28,306 nucleotides of DNA from a virus: positions 1-28,306 of the IMG/VR virus record IMGVR_UViG_3300043429_000737. The stretch is one strand, 5' to 3'. Positions within the stretch are counted from its first letter, which is position 1, and every line of letters starts with the position of its first letter. Under the pieces are notes generated by a model, which made no database searches, was not told the DNA's origin, and saw only the letters and a program-made list of their open reading frames with translations. The translations under genes were made by a program, and so were the position numbers. Positions 21,255 through 28,063 of this stretch are shown one piece after another.

Positions 21255-22943
21255 TTAACAAGGACCACCAATTACACAAATCGTTGATACAGTTCCAACA
21301 ACCGCTTCATAGATTACAGAACCATTACTGAAGAAACCTTCATACGGAATTGTCAATGAGGTATTGGTGTATAATAATGCTCCATCGGCGAATGGTGATG
21401 TCACTGAACATGGAGCGTATACTGTGGTTGTACCAGCGTTACTACATACACATACACCACCTGAACATGTGTTGAAACATTGTTGAATTACAAAGGTTCT
21501 GTACAAACAAGACGGTGTTGGTGTCGGAGTTGGTGTAGGTTGATTACATGGAGGTCCAACAATAATTTGAATTTGACCAAAGTATGTGTAGATGTTTTCA
21601 GAACATGCACAATATACCTGACCTGTTTGAGGTGGTAATGTATATGTCTGCCAGCTATTGGTGTTACAGTTGAATAACGCGAAATTCGCTGTGGTTCCTG
21701 TTTGGTTGTTATAGATTGTTACTGAATCACAACTTACACATGGTTTGATTCCACAAGCTGTTCCAACTGTGTAAACAATACCAGGGTTCAATACATTGAT
21801 TGAGTCATTACATGCACAAATTTGTACACCTGTACCGCCAGGTAATGAATACGTTTGTCTTGTTCTTGTATCACAATCAAGGAAGGTAAATTGACCTGTG
21901 CTCAATGATTGGTTTTCTACCAATATCTCAGAACATCCATTACAAATTACTGGTGTTGTGGTTGGGGTTGGAGTAGGTGATGGGGTTGGTGTTGGAGGTA
22001 ATGTTGAACCTGTGAAGTTTCCAAATAACTGAACAGTATATTGTGCGGTATTACTTGGGAAGTCATCAATGTTCATCGGTCCTGCACCCAAATACAATGT
22101 GTTGTATTCTGTATCTGTTTTTGGAATGATGTTGTAATACGACTGATATACGTAATTACAATCGGTCATTGGACCACCACCATTGGAATATACGTTTTGA
22201 TATTGTTTGGTATCAATTAAGTTACCATCAAAGTCATAGAATTTATATTCCGCATAATATGGTTGAGATAGGTTAACTTGGTCAATGTAATAATTGGTAA
22301 AACCTAATGTGTAATATTCTGTTGGTTGAATGTCTCTTGTTCTTGGTGAGTTGGTTAAGAATAATCCTGTGGTTGTTGGATTCATATTCATCGGTGTTCC
22401 CGATAGAATGAATGGACCCATATCAAATGTTTGTTGGGTAGCTCTACCGTTCACACCCATGGTTGCTTGGTAGGTTTTGAAGTTACCTGAACTTACAGCT
22501 GGTAATCCTCTCTCACCATCCAAACTATATTCGTTTGTGGTTGGGTTATAAATCAATTCACCATTACCAGTGAAACCAGTTACAGGTGATATTTCATCTT
22601 CTGCGTATTCGTATCCAAATTTAAGTTCATAAAGAATTACGTTATCCTCTAATGGTCTTGAAAATGGAAATGTTTCATGGGTATAAATTGGTGTAGTTTC
22701 ATAGTAAGATAATGGTAAATTATTTACATAATTTTTTAAGATTTTTGATACATCAACAATCCCTAATCCAAATGGGTTTGGTGTAGCTTTACCTGAGAAA
22801 ACATTATCTCCATTTACATACAAATCATAGACAAATCTAAATTTGGGATAATTCGTTAATGTAGTAATTGTAAAAAACAATCCATCCGTATACACAGGAC
22901 TGAATGTCGGAGGGGTATGTGTTATTGTTATTAATTGAGCCAT
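21255..22943 (-). CDS. Tail protein with PT-linked Cys-rich repeat domains
   Basis: The gene encodes 562 residues. Residues 1-315 are a beta-rich core (FRFVYDLYVNGDNVFSGKAT, IVDVSKILKNYVNNL, ENVILYELKFGYEYAEDE-type strand region). A Pro/Thr linker (316-331) leads to two tandem Cys-rich repeats of about 65 residues (332-398 and 401-466), each with a C-x-x-C start and an I/Y-C-A-C motif. A second linker (468-478) leads to a third, diverged Cys-rich module (479-562) with CSGGVCVCSNAG. Many Cys pairs in a cytoplasmically assembled virion protein are unusual and may bind metal or form disulfides after release. The core is probably tail tip; the added modules look like display domains. Confidence 0.7.
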   Translation of the reverse strand: MAQLITITHTPPTFSPVYTDGLFFTITTLTNYPKFRFVYDLYVNGDNVFSGKATPNPFGLGIVDVSKILKNYVNNLPLSYYETTPIYTHETFPFSRPLEDNVILYELKFGYEYAEDEISPVTGFTGNGELIYNPTTNEYSLDGERGLPAVSSGNFKTYQATMGVNGRATQQTFDMGPFILSGTPMNMNPTTTGLFLTNSPRTRDIQPTEYYTLGFTNYYIDQVNLSQPYYAEYKFYDFDGNLIDTKQYQNVYSNGGGPMTDCNYVYQSYYNIIPKTDTEYNTLYLGAGPMNIDDFPSNTAQYTVQLFGNFTGSTLPPTPTPSPTPTPTTTPVICNGCSEILVENQSLSTGQFTFLDCDTRTRQTYSLPGGTGVQICACNDSINVLNPGIVYTVGTACGIKPCVSCDSVTIYNNQTGTTANFALFNCNTNSWQTYTLPPQTGQVYCACSENIYTYFGQIQIIVGPPCNQPTPTPTPTPSCLYRTFVIQQCFNTCSGGVCVCSNAGTTTVYAPCSVTSPFADGALLYTNTSLTIPYEGFFSNGSVIYEAVVGTVSTICVIGGPC

Positions 22944-22955
22944 TATTTAATTTTT

Positions 22956-23519
22956 TTAAGGTCTGTTAGTATTACTTCTTGGGAATATTCTTCCTTCATC
23001 ATATAATTTTAAAATATATTCTCTTGCTGCATCACCGGCTTTTTCGGTTATTTGTTCTAGAGTTTCAGTTACTGCTTTATCAATGAATTGAATACCATAA
23101 TATCCATATTGTGCGATACTTCTTCTCATTAAGAATACCAAAGATTTTCTTGAAACAAATCGTCCTTTTTCATCTCTGATACCAGCGATACCGGGTTTCT
23201 GTCTAACCCATTTGTCGATAGCCAATAATGGTGGGTATCTACCAGGTCTTCTACCATAGTTAACAAATTCCCAATAATCAGCATCACCAAAATCAACAAC
23301 CAAATTGGGTTTTCCATCCTCGAAATCTGTTTCCCAATATACCCTTGTTTGTTTGTATAAATTACCTGATGCATATCTTGGAGATACTGGCGTTCTACCA
23401 ATACCACTTACAGGTTTGTTTTGACCTGAGAATGTTTTTGCAGGATAAGGTTTTCTAAGTTGACCTTTGATATTATTCTGCAACAATTGGGCTATTTCCT
23501 GTAAGATTTCCTCTTCCAT
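22956..23519 (-). CDS. Neck or tail-completion protein, HK97 gp10-like
   Basis: The gene encodes 187 residues. The pattern is an N-terminal helix (EEILQEIAQLLQNNIKGQLR), then strands (NLYKQTRVYWETDF, NLVVDFGDADYWEFVNYGRR) and the conserved stretch PLLAIDKWVRQKPG, followed by a C-terminal helix (FIDKAVTETLEQITEKAGDA). This is the layout of gp10-family neck/tail-completion proteins, where the Y-W-E-F-V-N-x-G-R-R segment is characteristic. Its start overlaps the stop of the upstream tail terminator-like gene by one base, and neck and terminator genes are usual neighbours. Confidence 0.8.
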   Translation of the reverse strand: MEEEILQEIAQLLQNNIKGQLRKPYPAKTFSGQNKPVSGIGRTPVSPRYASGNLYKQTRVYWETDFEDGKPNLVVDFGDADYWEFVNYGRRPGRYPPLLAIDKWVRQKPGIAGIRDEKGRFVSRKSLVFLMRRSIAQYGYYGIQFIDKAVTETLEQITEKAGDAAREYILKLYDEGRIFPRSNTNRP

Positions 23520-24361
23520 TAATATACTACATTATAACATGCACAGCCAGGTACGGCTGAGGTTATTGTAACTGATACTGCGTTCTCACCTGGTATTAAT
23601 GAGTTCACATTGACGTTATGTTGTGTACTGTTTGCAGGGAATGTTGTGGTACCTGAACCAGTTCCACCTAAATTACCAACAACATTAAATCCAATACTGA
23701 TACTACACTGTGATTGAGCACTGATGGTATGACCTGAGTTTTGCCAAATCAAGAAATTGATATTGTTGGAACCTTGAGGAAGTCCTGTCAGATATTGTGT
23801 AATCAGTGTACAACTTGGTGTTACTGTGGGAGTTGGTGTTGGTGAAGCTGTAATTGTTGGAGTTGGGGTTACACTTGCTGATGGTGTTGGACTTACAGCT
23901 ACACTTGGTGATGGATATGGGTCACATGCGTTGATATCTTCAAATACCACTAATGATACGTCCAATACAACCCCACCAACATGGTCATTAAATCTTTCAA
24001 AGAATGGTGTTGAAGATGCTGGTAATATACAATCCACTTTATCAATCAATGTACCTCGTTTAATTTGAGATAATAGACTTCTGGCTTCTAATTCCATATC
24101 TGTTACCACATCAACCTCATTGGATAAATCTGTGTGAACAATATCCGCAAATATGATGGACATCTGATAGGTTGTTGTATTTTCATCATAACTCATCGCC
24201 AATGGTGTTGCGAACATCAATGGATATTGGATGGTATTTCCACTCATTGAATCAGCGAAATAAACAATATCACCCTGAGCAAATGATTTCATTCTTGGTG
24301 ATGCTTGTTGGACCGATTCCAATAAGTCGATGATTTTATGATATGTTACGTATTTTATCAT
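23519..24361 (-). CDS. Tail terminator-like protein with PT-linked Ig-like domain
   Basis: The gene encodes 280 residues. Residues 1-145 (YHKIIDLLESVQQASPRMKS, MFATPLAMSYDENTTTYQMS, DVSLVVFEDINACDP) have the alpha/beta layout of tail terminator (gpU-like or tail-completion) proteins. Residues 150-183 are a Pro/Thr/Ser/Val linker (about 23914-23813). Residues 184-280 form a beta-sandwich-like module (CTLITQYLTGLPQGSNN, TISAQSQCSISIGFNVVGNL) resembling an Ig-like domain. The core family is normally about 140-150 residues, so half of this protein is an addition. It would place a display domain at the head-tail joint. Confidence 0.7.
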   Translation of the reverse strand: MIKYVTYHKIIDLLESVQQASPRMKSFAQGDIVYFADSMSGNTIQYPLMFATPLAMSYDENTTTYQMSIIFADIVHTDLSNEVDVVTDMELEARSLLSQIKRGTLIDKVDCILPASSTPFFERFNDHVGGVVLDVSLVVFEDINACDPYPSPSVAVSPTPSASVTPTPTITASPTPTPTVTPSCTLITQYLTGLPQGSNNINFLIWQNSGHTISAQSQCSISIGFNVVGNLGGTGSGTTTFPANSTQHNVNVNSLIPGENAVSVTITSAVPGCACYNVVY

Positions 24362-24385
24362 GGTTTTTTATTCTTATAAATAATC

Positions 24386-25212
24386 TTATCTTCTATTCAT
24401 CTGGTATTTCTGTTCCAATTTGCGTTGTTGCTCTCGTTCCCTTTCATATCTATCTTTGATAATTGATGCAACATTCAAACAGATGTATAGATTCATGTTT
24501 TCGACTTGCTCAAATTTTGTAATGTCTTCTTTCGCGAGTTGGTACGTGAGATTAAAATAGAATCGAGCGGTAGCTTCTTTTTGAGAAATTTTGGCATCAT
24601 CTCCCACCCCTTCGTTATCTTCTTGTTCATCTTGTTCTCCCACTCCAAAGAAGCCTGCATATTTTTTATGTATATTTGAGCGATTAAAAAAAAAAACTGC
24701 GCAGCTCCCAACCACATTCTCAGTGGTACGTGTCTCATGATTTCGGCTCTGTCTTCAATCTCTTCTGATTTATATGGAACTATCTTATAATCTTTGACAT
24801 TCTTTTTATCTTTTGATACAATTGGTCTGTATAAAATAGCCATTATTTTATGAAGATTTGTATAGATATTATCTGAGGAATAAACCTCGAAATCTACCCA
24901 AGCTCCCCAAGCTAATTTTGACCAATCATTTTCCAATCCGTATTCTACACCATTGTATTCAAATGTGAGAACAATTTCTTGTTGTTTTGGTAACTTAACT
25001 CTATCGTTTAAAAAGAACTCAATTAATTCGATTTCTTCTGTACTACAATTCTTTAATTGGTTACTTGGAATACCTGTGAATAATGACAATAATTGAATGG
25101 GATTGTCATCATATAATTCAGGATTTATCATCATCTGTTGATACATCCCAAGTGTTATTTCTTTTGGTATTTCAACTACCTCATTATCTATTAATAATTC
25201 TAAATTTTCCAT
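24386..25212 (-). CDS. Conserved phage protein needing a -1 frameshift
   Basis: Two frames are joined here. Frame 0 runs 25212-24493 (239 residues) with ITLGMYQQMM, IQLLSLFTGIPSNQL and NLHKIMAILYRPIV. A -1 frame entered at the T11 run (plus 24686-24696) ends at 24386, giving a fusion of about 275 residues. The -1 tail (ATARFYFNLTYQLAKEDITK, then YICLNVASIIKDRYE) reads as a genuine conserved C-terminus, whereas the frame-0 tail after the run is Lys-rich and looks like shadow coding. Frame 0 reads TTT TTT TTA, the canonical U UUU UUA site, with a GGGAG about 10 bases upstream. The alternative is a homopolymer sequencing error. The position after TerL and before tail genes would fit a tail-assembly chaperone, but the family is not established. 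Confidence 0.7.
24685..24696 (-). promoter_or_regulatory. U UUU UUA slippery site in an 11-T run
   Basis: On the minus strand the coding sequence reads CAG followed by eleven T and then AATCGC. Frame 0 pairs UUU UUA in the P and A sites and can slip back by one to UUU UUU, continuing with AAU CGC. A GGGAG sequence lies about 10 bases before the run, the distance at which an internal Shine-Dalgarno stimulates -1 shifting in dnaX. No clear downstream stem was seen. Confidence 0.6.
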
Positions 25213-26366
25213 TACAATATTTTAAGTGTTCCACTCTTTTTATTTAATTCAGATTCGAGCACATATCTTATAGCATCGATTGCGTGGTTATGGTCATCCT
25301 CGGGAATATCCAATAGTTGACCATCCTTATCTTCTTTGAACTTATATGATTGAAATTCTCTAATCGTATTTGTTGAAGATTGTTCAATAAAAATATGATG
25401 ACGTTTAATCAAATCAATTCCATGTAAAATAGATTTTTTGTTAACCGGTTTTACATTGAATCTAGCTCGTTTTAATTCCTCAATATTTTGTGGTAATGCA
25501 GAATCACACCATATGGTATCGGTCTTTTCAAAACCCAACTGTTCCATTTGATAAATGATATCTGGCATTGTTTTATTTTTGGTGTAGAGTAATTCCCTGA
25601 AATACAAATTATCTTCGTCCTTATACACCTCAATTAGGGTTGTTGGAGAATTGTAACCAAAGTCCATTCCTCGACCTAATAGTTTCATATTTGGGATTTG
25701 CTCTATAGTATTAAATTTGGTGAACACCAATTGGGTTGCAATACCTTTCTCACCCAAGTTATAGATTCGATATAAGTTCTCATCTTTCTCCCTGAGTGAT
25801 TCCAATTCCTTGATGATGGTATCTGATACAAATGGATTATCTCTCCATGTTGTTTTGAATAGATAACAGTCATCTCGTTTCTCCAAGTCATAGACCCAAG
25901 AATTTAAATCAGATGGGTTTAAGTCACAGATAACCTTGTCAGTTGTTCTAAAGATTAATTGGTTCCAATCCTCTATCTTTAATTCATTGGCTTCGTTACA
26001 ATAGAGGTAATCACGTTTCATACCTCGAATCTTTTGTGGTTCATCCACCGATACCCAATTGATGATATTGGTACCCAATTCGTAGAATCCCTCCTGTTTG
26101 TGGAATTTGTTTGGGTCATAAACCTCAAACATCTCAAGAACTTGAATAAGGTCTTTTAAGACACTATTTTTTAATGAAGGTAAAGTTTTACGTACAATCG
26201 TTAAAGTCTTCTTATTCTCATTTAAAAGACGGTAAACCCAATAGATAAGAATGTTGAATGTCTTACCTGAACGTGAACCACCTTGAGCAACAACTATTCG
26301 TTTGTCGAGCTCATCTGATTTTAGTAATTCTTCTAAAACAATTGTACTTTGAATTTTTAACCCCAT
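25212..26366 (-). CDS. terL: Terminase large subunit
   Basis: The gene encodes 384 residues and is of the Terminase_3/PBSX type. The ATPase domain shows Walker A GGSRSGKT at 29-36 and Walker B YLYCNEANE at 120-128, with E125 as the catalytic Glu. A coupling motif is probable around the CDLNPSD stretch (147-153). The RNase-H-like nuclease domain shows D235 (GMDFGY), D288 (IWCDSA) and D364 (NHAIDAIRY), the expected acidic residues. It packages DNA into the prohead through the portal. It overlaps the previous small gene by 10 bp and the next gene by one base. Length and motifs look intact. Confidence 0.95.
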   Translation of the reverse strand: MGLKIQSTIVLEELLKSDELDKRIVVAQGGSRSGKTFNILIYWVYRLLNENKKTLTIVRKTLPSLKNSVLKDLIQVLEMFEVYDPNKFHKQEGFYELGTNIINWVSVDEPQKIRGMKRDYLYCNEANELKIEDWNQLIFRTTDKVICDLNPSDLNSWVYDLEKRDDCYLFKTTWRDNPFVSDTIIKELESLREKDENLYRIYNLGEKGIATQLVFTKFNTIEQIPNMKLLGRGMDFGYNSPTTLIEVYKDEDNLYFRELLYTKNKTMPDIIYQMEQLGFEKTDTIWCDSALPQNIEELKRARFNVKPVNKKSILHGIDLIKRHHIFIEQSSTNTIREFQSYKFKEDKDGQLLDIPEDDHNHAIDAIRYVLESELNKKSGTLKIL

Positions 26367-26554
26367 ACATTCTCTTCAATTTTTGGCTCTTGGGATTCTA
26401 ATAACTTTTCAACCAACACGTTCATTGAGATGTTATGTTTTGATGCAACAGATTTTAATTTCTGATGCAATTCAGGTCTAATCCAAATTGGTTGAAATTT
26501 GTATTCGTATGTGTAGACTTTACCTGTTTTCGATATTACTGTTGTTTTCGACAT
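26357..26554 (-). CDS. Ribbon-helix-helix type small protein
   Basis: The gene encodes 65 residues. Residues 17-55 fit a ribbon-helix-helix: a strand (YKFQPIWIRPEL), a helix (HQKLKSVASKHNI) and a second helix (MNVLVEKLLESQ). Such Arc-like or HicB-tail-like proteins bind DNA as dimers. Its place between the terminase subunits could mean a packaging-site binder or a local regulator. The gene overlaps the upstream small gene by 35 bp and the TerL start by 10 bp. Confidence 0.75.
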   Translation of the reverse strand: MSKTTVISKTGKVYTYEYKFQPIWIRPELHQKLKSVASKHNISMNVLVEKLLESQEPKIEENVWG

Positions 26555-26681
26555 TGGCTTGGTTCATTTGTTCGATTATTTTTCTTGTTAAAGCCAATTT
26601 CTTTTGTTTCAAAACTTGATTTCTGTTGGCTACTCTTTTACGGTGAGCTTTGGCTCCACCTCTTAATCTACTTTTCGGCAT
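26520..26681 (-). CDS. Very small basic protein
   Basis: The gene encodes 53 residues, starting ATG at 26681 (MPKSRLRGGAKAHRKRVANR) and ending at the TAA at 26520. It is strongly basic in the first 20 residues, then helical (VLKQKKLALTRKIIEQMNQA). Small proteins with this PKSR...HRKRV...RN start are, from memory, widespread in Bacteroidetes phages next to terminase genes. The function is unknown; nucleic-acid binding is plausible from its charge. It overlaps the TerS tail by 14 bp and the next gene by 35 bp, so the four terminase-region genes are tightly packed. Confidence 0.7.
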   Translation of the reverse strand: MPKSRLRGGAKAHRKRVANRNQVLKQKKLALTRKIIEQMNQANVENNSNIENR

Positions 26682-27105
26682 CGTCTTTATTTATTACGGT
26701 TTTTATTATTTCAATTTGAATACTGCTATTATTTAATTCTTTACCGGCTGATGTCATATCAACTCGACTTGATTCACTCCATCTATCACCAAATTTGTTT
26801 CTCATGATTAGAGACCAAAGTCTTGAATTGTATCCTGTTCCACCTGTCTCATCCATGTGTTCGTGCATTTGGTTGAACCAATAGTTCTCACATAGTACGT
26901 TGTATTTCTCCACGGCTTCGGAATACTTCTTATTTCGTTTCAATAATGCGTGGTGTGTATCCCAACTAATTCCTAAATCAACTAAGAATTGGGTGATGTG
27001 TTTTCCTTTGTGACCAGCTTCCAATATAATCTTTTCCCATTCGGTTGGCATCGTATGTTCAACTCTTGGTCTACCAGGTCCTTTAGGTTTTTGTTCTTCT
27101 TCCAT
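26668..27105 (-). CDS. terS: Terminase small subunit
   Basis: The gene encodes 145 residues. It starts with an AT-hook-like motif (KGPGRPR, 8-14), followed by an HTH-like part (WEKIILEAGHKGKHITQFLV, then LGISWDTHHALLKRNKKYSE). The conserved stretch SRLWSLIMRNKFGDRWSESS (about 95-114) is typical of small terminase subunits in this kind of phage. The C-terminal tail (IQIEIIKTVIN) would form the oligomer channel or contact TerL. It recognises the packaging site and hands DNA to TerL. It is preceded by a one-base overlap with the gene at 27105-27380. Confidence 0.8.
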   Translation of the reverse strand: MEEEQKPKGPGRPRVEHTMPTEWEKIILEAGHKGKHITQFLVDLGISWDTHHALLKRNKKYSEAVEKYNVLCENYWFNQMHEHMDETGGTGYNSRLWSLIMRNKFGDRWSESSRVDMTSAGKELNNSSIQIEIIKTVINKDDAEK

Positions 27106-27380
27106 TATCGTTTAAATCGTTTACGTTGTTTATCGTCATATAATTCGATACCAATCTTGATATGTTCAATTGCATCAGCAACCGATGGTGTTGTTTGTGC
27201 GTTGGGATATAAAGTAGAATACGCTCCAATAATTTCTATCTTATCCAAATCAGAATATTCACCTGTTGTATTTGGAATTACAACTCGTTCATAGATTTCT
27301 CGAGCATAATTGATATGGTCTACTGAATCCAAATTATTCATTACTTGAGATTTACCTTTTCCTTTGCAATTACAGCCCAT
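27105..27380 (-). CDS. Small protein with N-terminal Cys-Lys-Gly motif
   Basis: The gene encodes 91 residues, beginning MGCNCKGKGKS. The rest is helical (SVDHINYAREIYERVVI, then IEIIGAYSTLYPNAQTTPSV and AIEHIKIGIELYDDKQ). The CNCKGKG start recurs in small phage proteins near terminase genes and may bind a metal or nucleic acid. No function is established. It overlaps its neighbours on both sides by one base, so translation is coupled to TerS. Confidence 0.7.
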   Translation of the reverse strand: MGCNCKGKGKSQVMNNLDSVDHINYAREIYERVVIPNTTGEYSDLDKIEIIGAYSTLYPNAQTTPSVADAIEHIKIGIELYDDKQRKRFKR

Positions 27381-27682
27381 TACTTCATTTGGTCTTTATG
27401 TTGTTTATCTAATTCATCAACTACTTCCATTAATGAATTTCTTACATCTGTCATTACAGCAGCCAATTCAAATCGATTAGATTGCTCTGACATTTCTATA
27501 TCCTTTCTCAGGTCTTCTAAGATATCTTTGAAAGTAGTTCCTACTCTGAATTTACCTTTGATGTAGATATTTGCAAAATCAGCTAAGATTTCATCCTTCT
27601 CATCCTCAGTCATTTCAAAATAGTTTTTTGCTCTATCTTCTATTGCTTCAAAAAATTTTTCCATTGTATTAGTTTTGGCCAT
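27380..27682 (-). CDS. First gene of the late block, helical and acidic
   Basis: The gene encodes 100 residues, acidic and helical throughout (MEKFFEAIEDRAKNYFEMTE, DFANIYIKGKFRVG, LAAVMTDVRNSLMEVVDELD). It is not recognised. It is the first gene after the terminator at 27732-27767. Its position at the head of the late operon, just behind a promoter and terminator pair, is where lambdoid phages keep packaging or antitermination functions, but the sequence gives no direct support for either. Confidence 0.7.
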   Translation of the reverse strand: MAKTNTMEKFFEAIEDRAKNYFEMTEDEKDEILADFANIYIKGKFRVGTTFKDILEDLRKDIEMSEQSNRFELAAVMTDVRNSLMEVVDELDKQHKDQMK

Positions 27683-27731
27683 CTTAAATTAAATATAATA
27701 AAAGGTATTTTGATTGTATAGGTAAAAAGAA

Positions 27732-27767
27732 AAAACCCCCAACACTACACCAAGTATTGAGGGTTTT
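27732..27767 (-). terminator. Terminator between early and late blocks
   Basis: The arms 27732-27746 and 27753-27767 form a 15-bp stem around a 6-base loop. On the plus strand there would be two C-A mismatches. On the minus strand both become G.U pairs, so the structure belongs to the minus-strand RNA. A T-rich tail follows. It lies downstream of the promoter at 27808-27839 and 50 bases before the first late gene. Confidence 0.8.
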
Positions 27768-27807
27768 AAAATGAAAAACAAAAACAGTATCACCTGTTCT
27801 TCTAATA

Positions 27808-27839
27808 CAAATATATGTCAAAAAAATTAGAATGCCAAA
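27808..27839 (-). promoter_or_regulatory. Candidate late promoter upstream of a terminator
   Basis: On the minus strand TTTG (plus 27836-27839), a 20-base spacer and TATATTTG (plus 27808-27815) match the consensus exactly. The predicted start is about 27801-27803, giving a leader RNA of about 75 nt that ends at the hairpin 27732-27767. I found no equally good promoter between that hairpin and the gene at 27682. The layout resembles lambda pR' and tR'. Confidence 0.6.
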
Positions 27840-28063
27840 TCAATCTGCAGTTTTTTCAATCTTTCATTTTCTTCTTCTGTAAGCGATTGTAATCCTTCGT
27901 TCATAATCTTATCGGTGAGTTTTGGTTCAAGTAGTTTAAACTCATTGGAATGGATAAGTGTAAAGATTTCCATTGGAACAATTACTGTCTTAGATTCGGT
28001 GTAATCAGGGGCTTTCTCGAAATCGTAGAACTCGCCCTTTAATTCATTTTGGTTCATAGTCAT
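27827..28063 (-). CDS. Last gene of the early operon, unknown function
   Basis: The gene encodes 78 residues (MTMNQNELKGEFYDFEKAPD, then KTVIVPMEIFTLIHSNEFKL and GLQSLTEEENERLKKLQIDL). It is helical and acidic with no recognised family. Its start overlaps the stop of the upstream gene as ATGA. Because the sequence is circular, it ends the early operon that begins at 1748, and its first 20 bases are duplicated at 1-20. The candidate late promoter lies over its last codons. Confidence 0.75.
   Translation of the reverse strand: MTMNQNELKGEFYDFEKAPDYTESKTVIVPMEIFTLIHSNEFKLLEPKLTDKIMNEGLQSLTEEENERLKKLQIDLAF

Noticed and set aside
24386-24715. The 109-residue frame at 24386-24715 as an independent gene starting at its own ATG
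   Set aside because: Its first residues only re-read the end of the upstream conserved part in another frame; the tail makes better sense as the -1 continuation of the gene from 25212.
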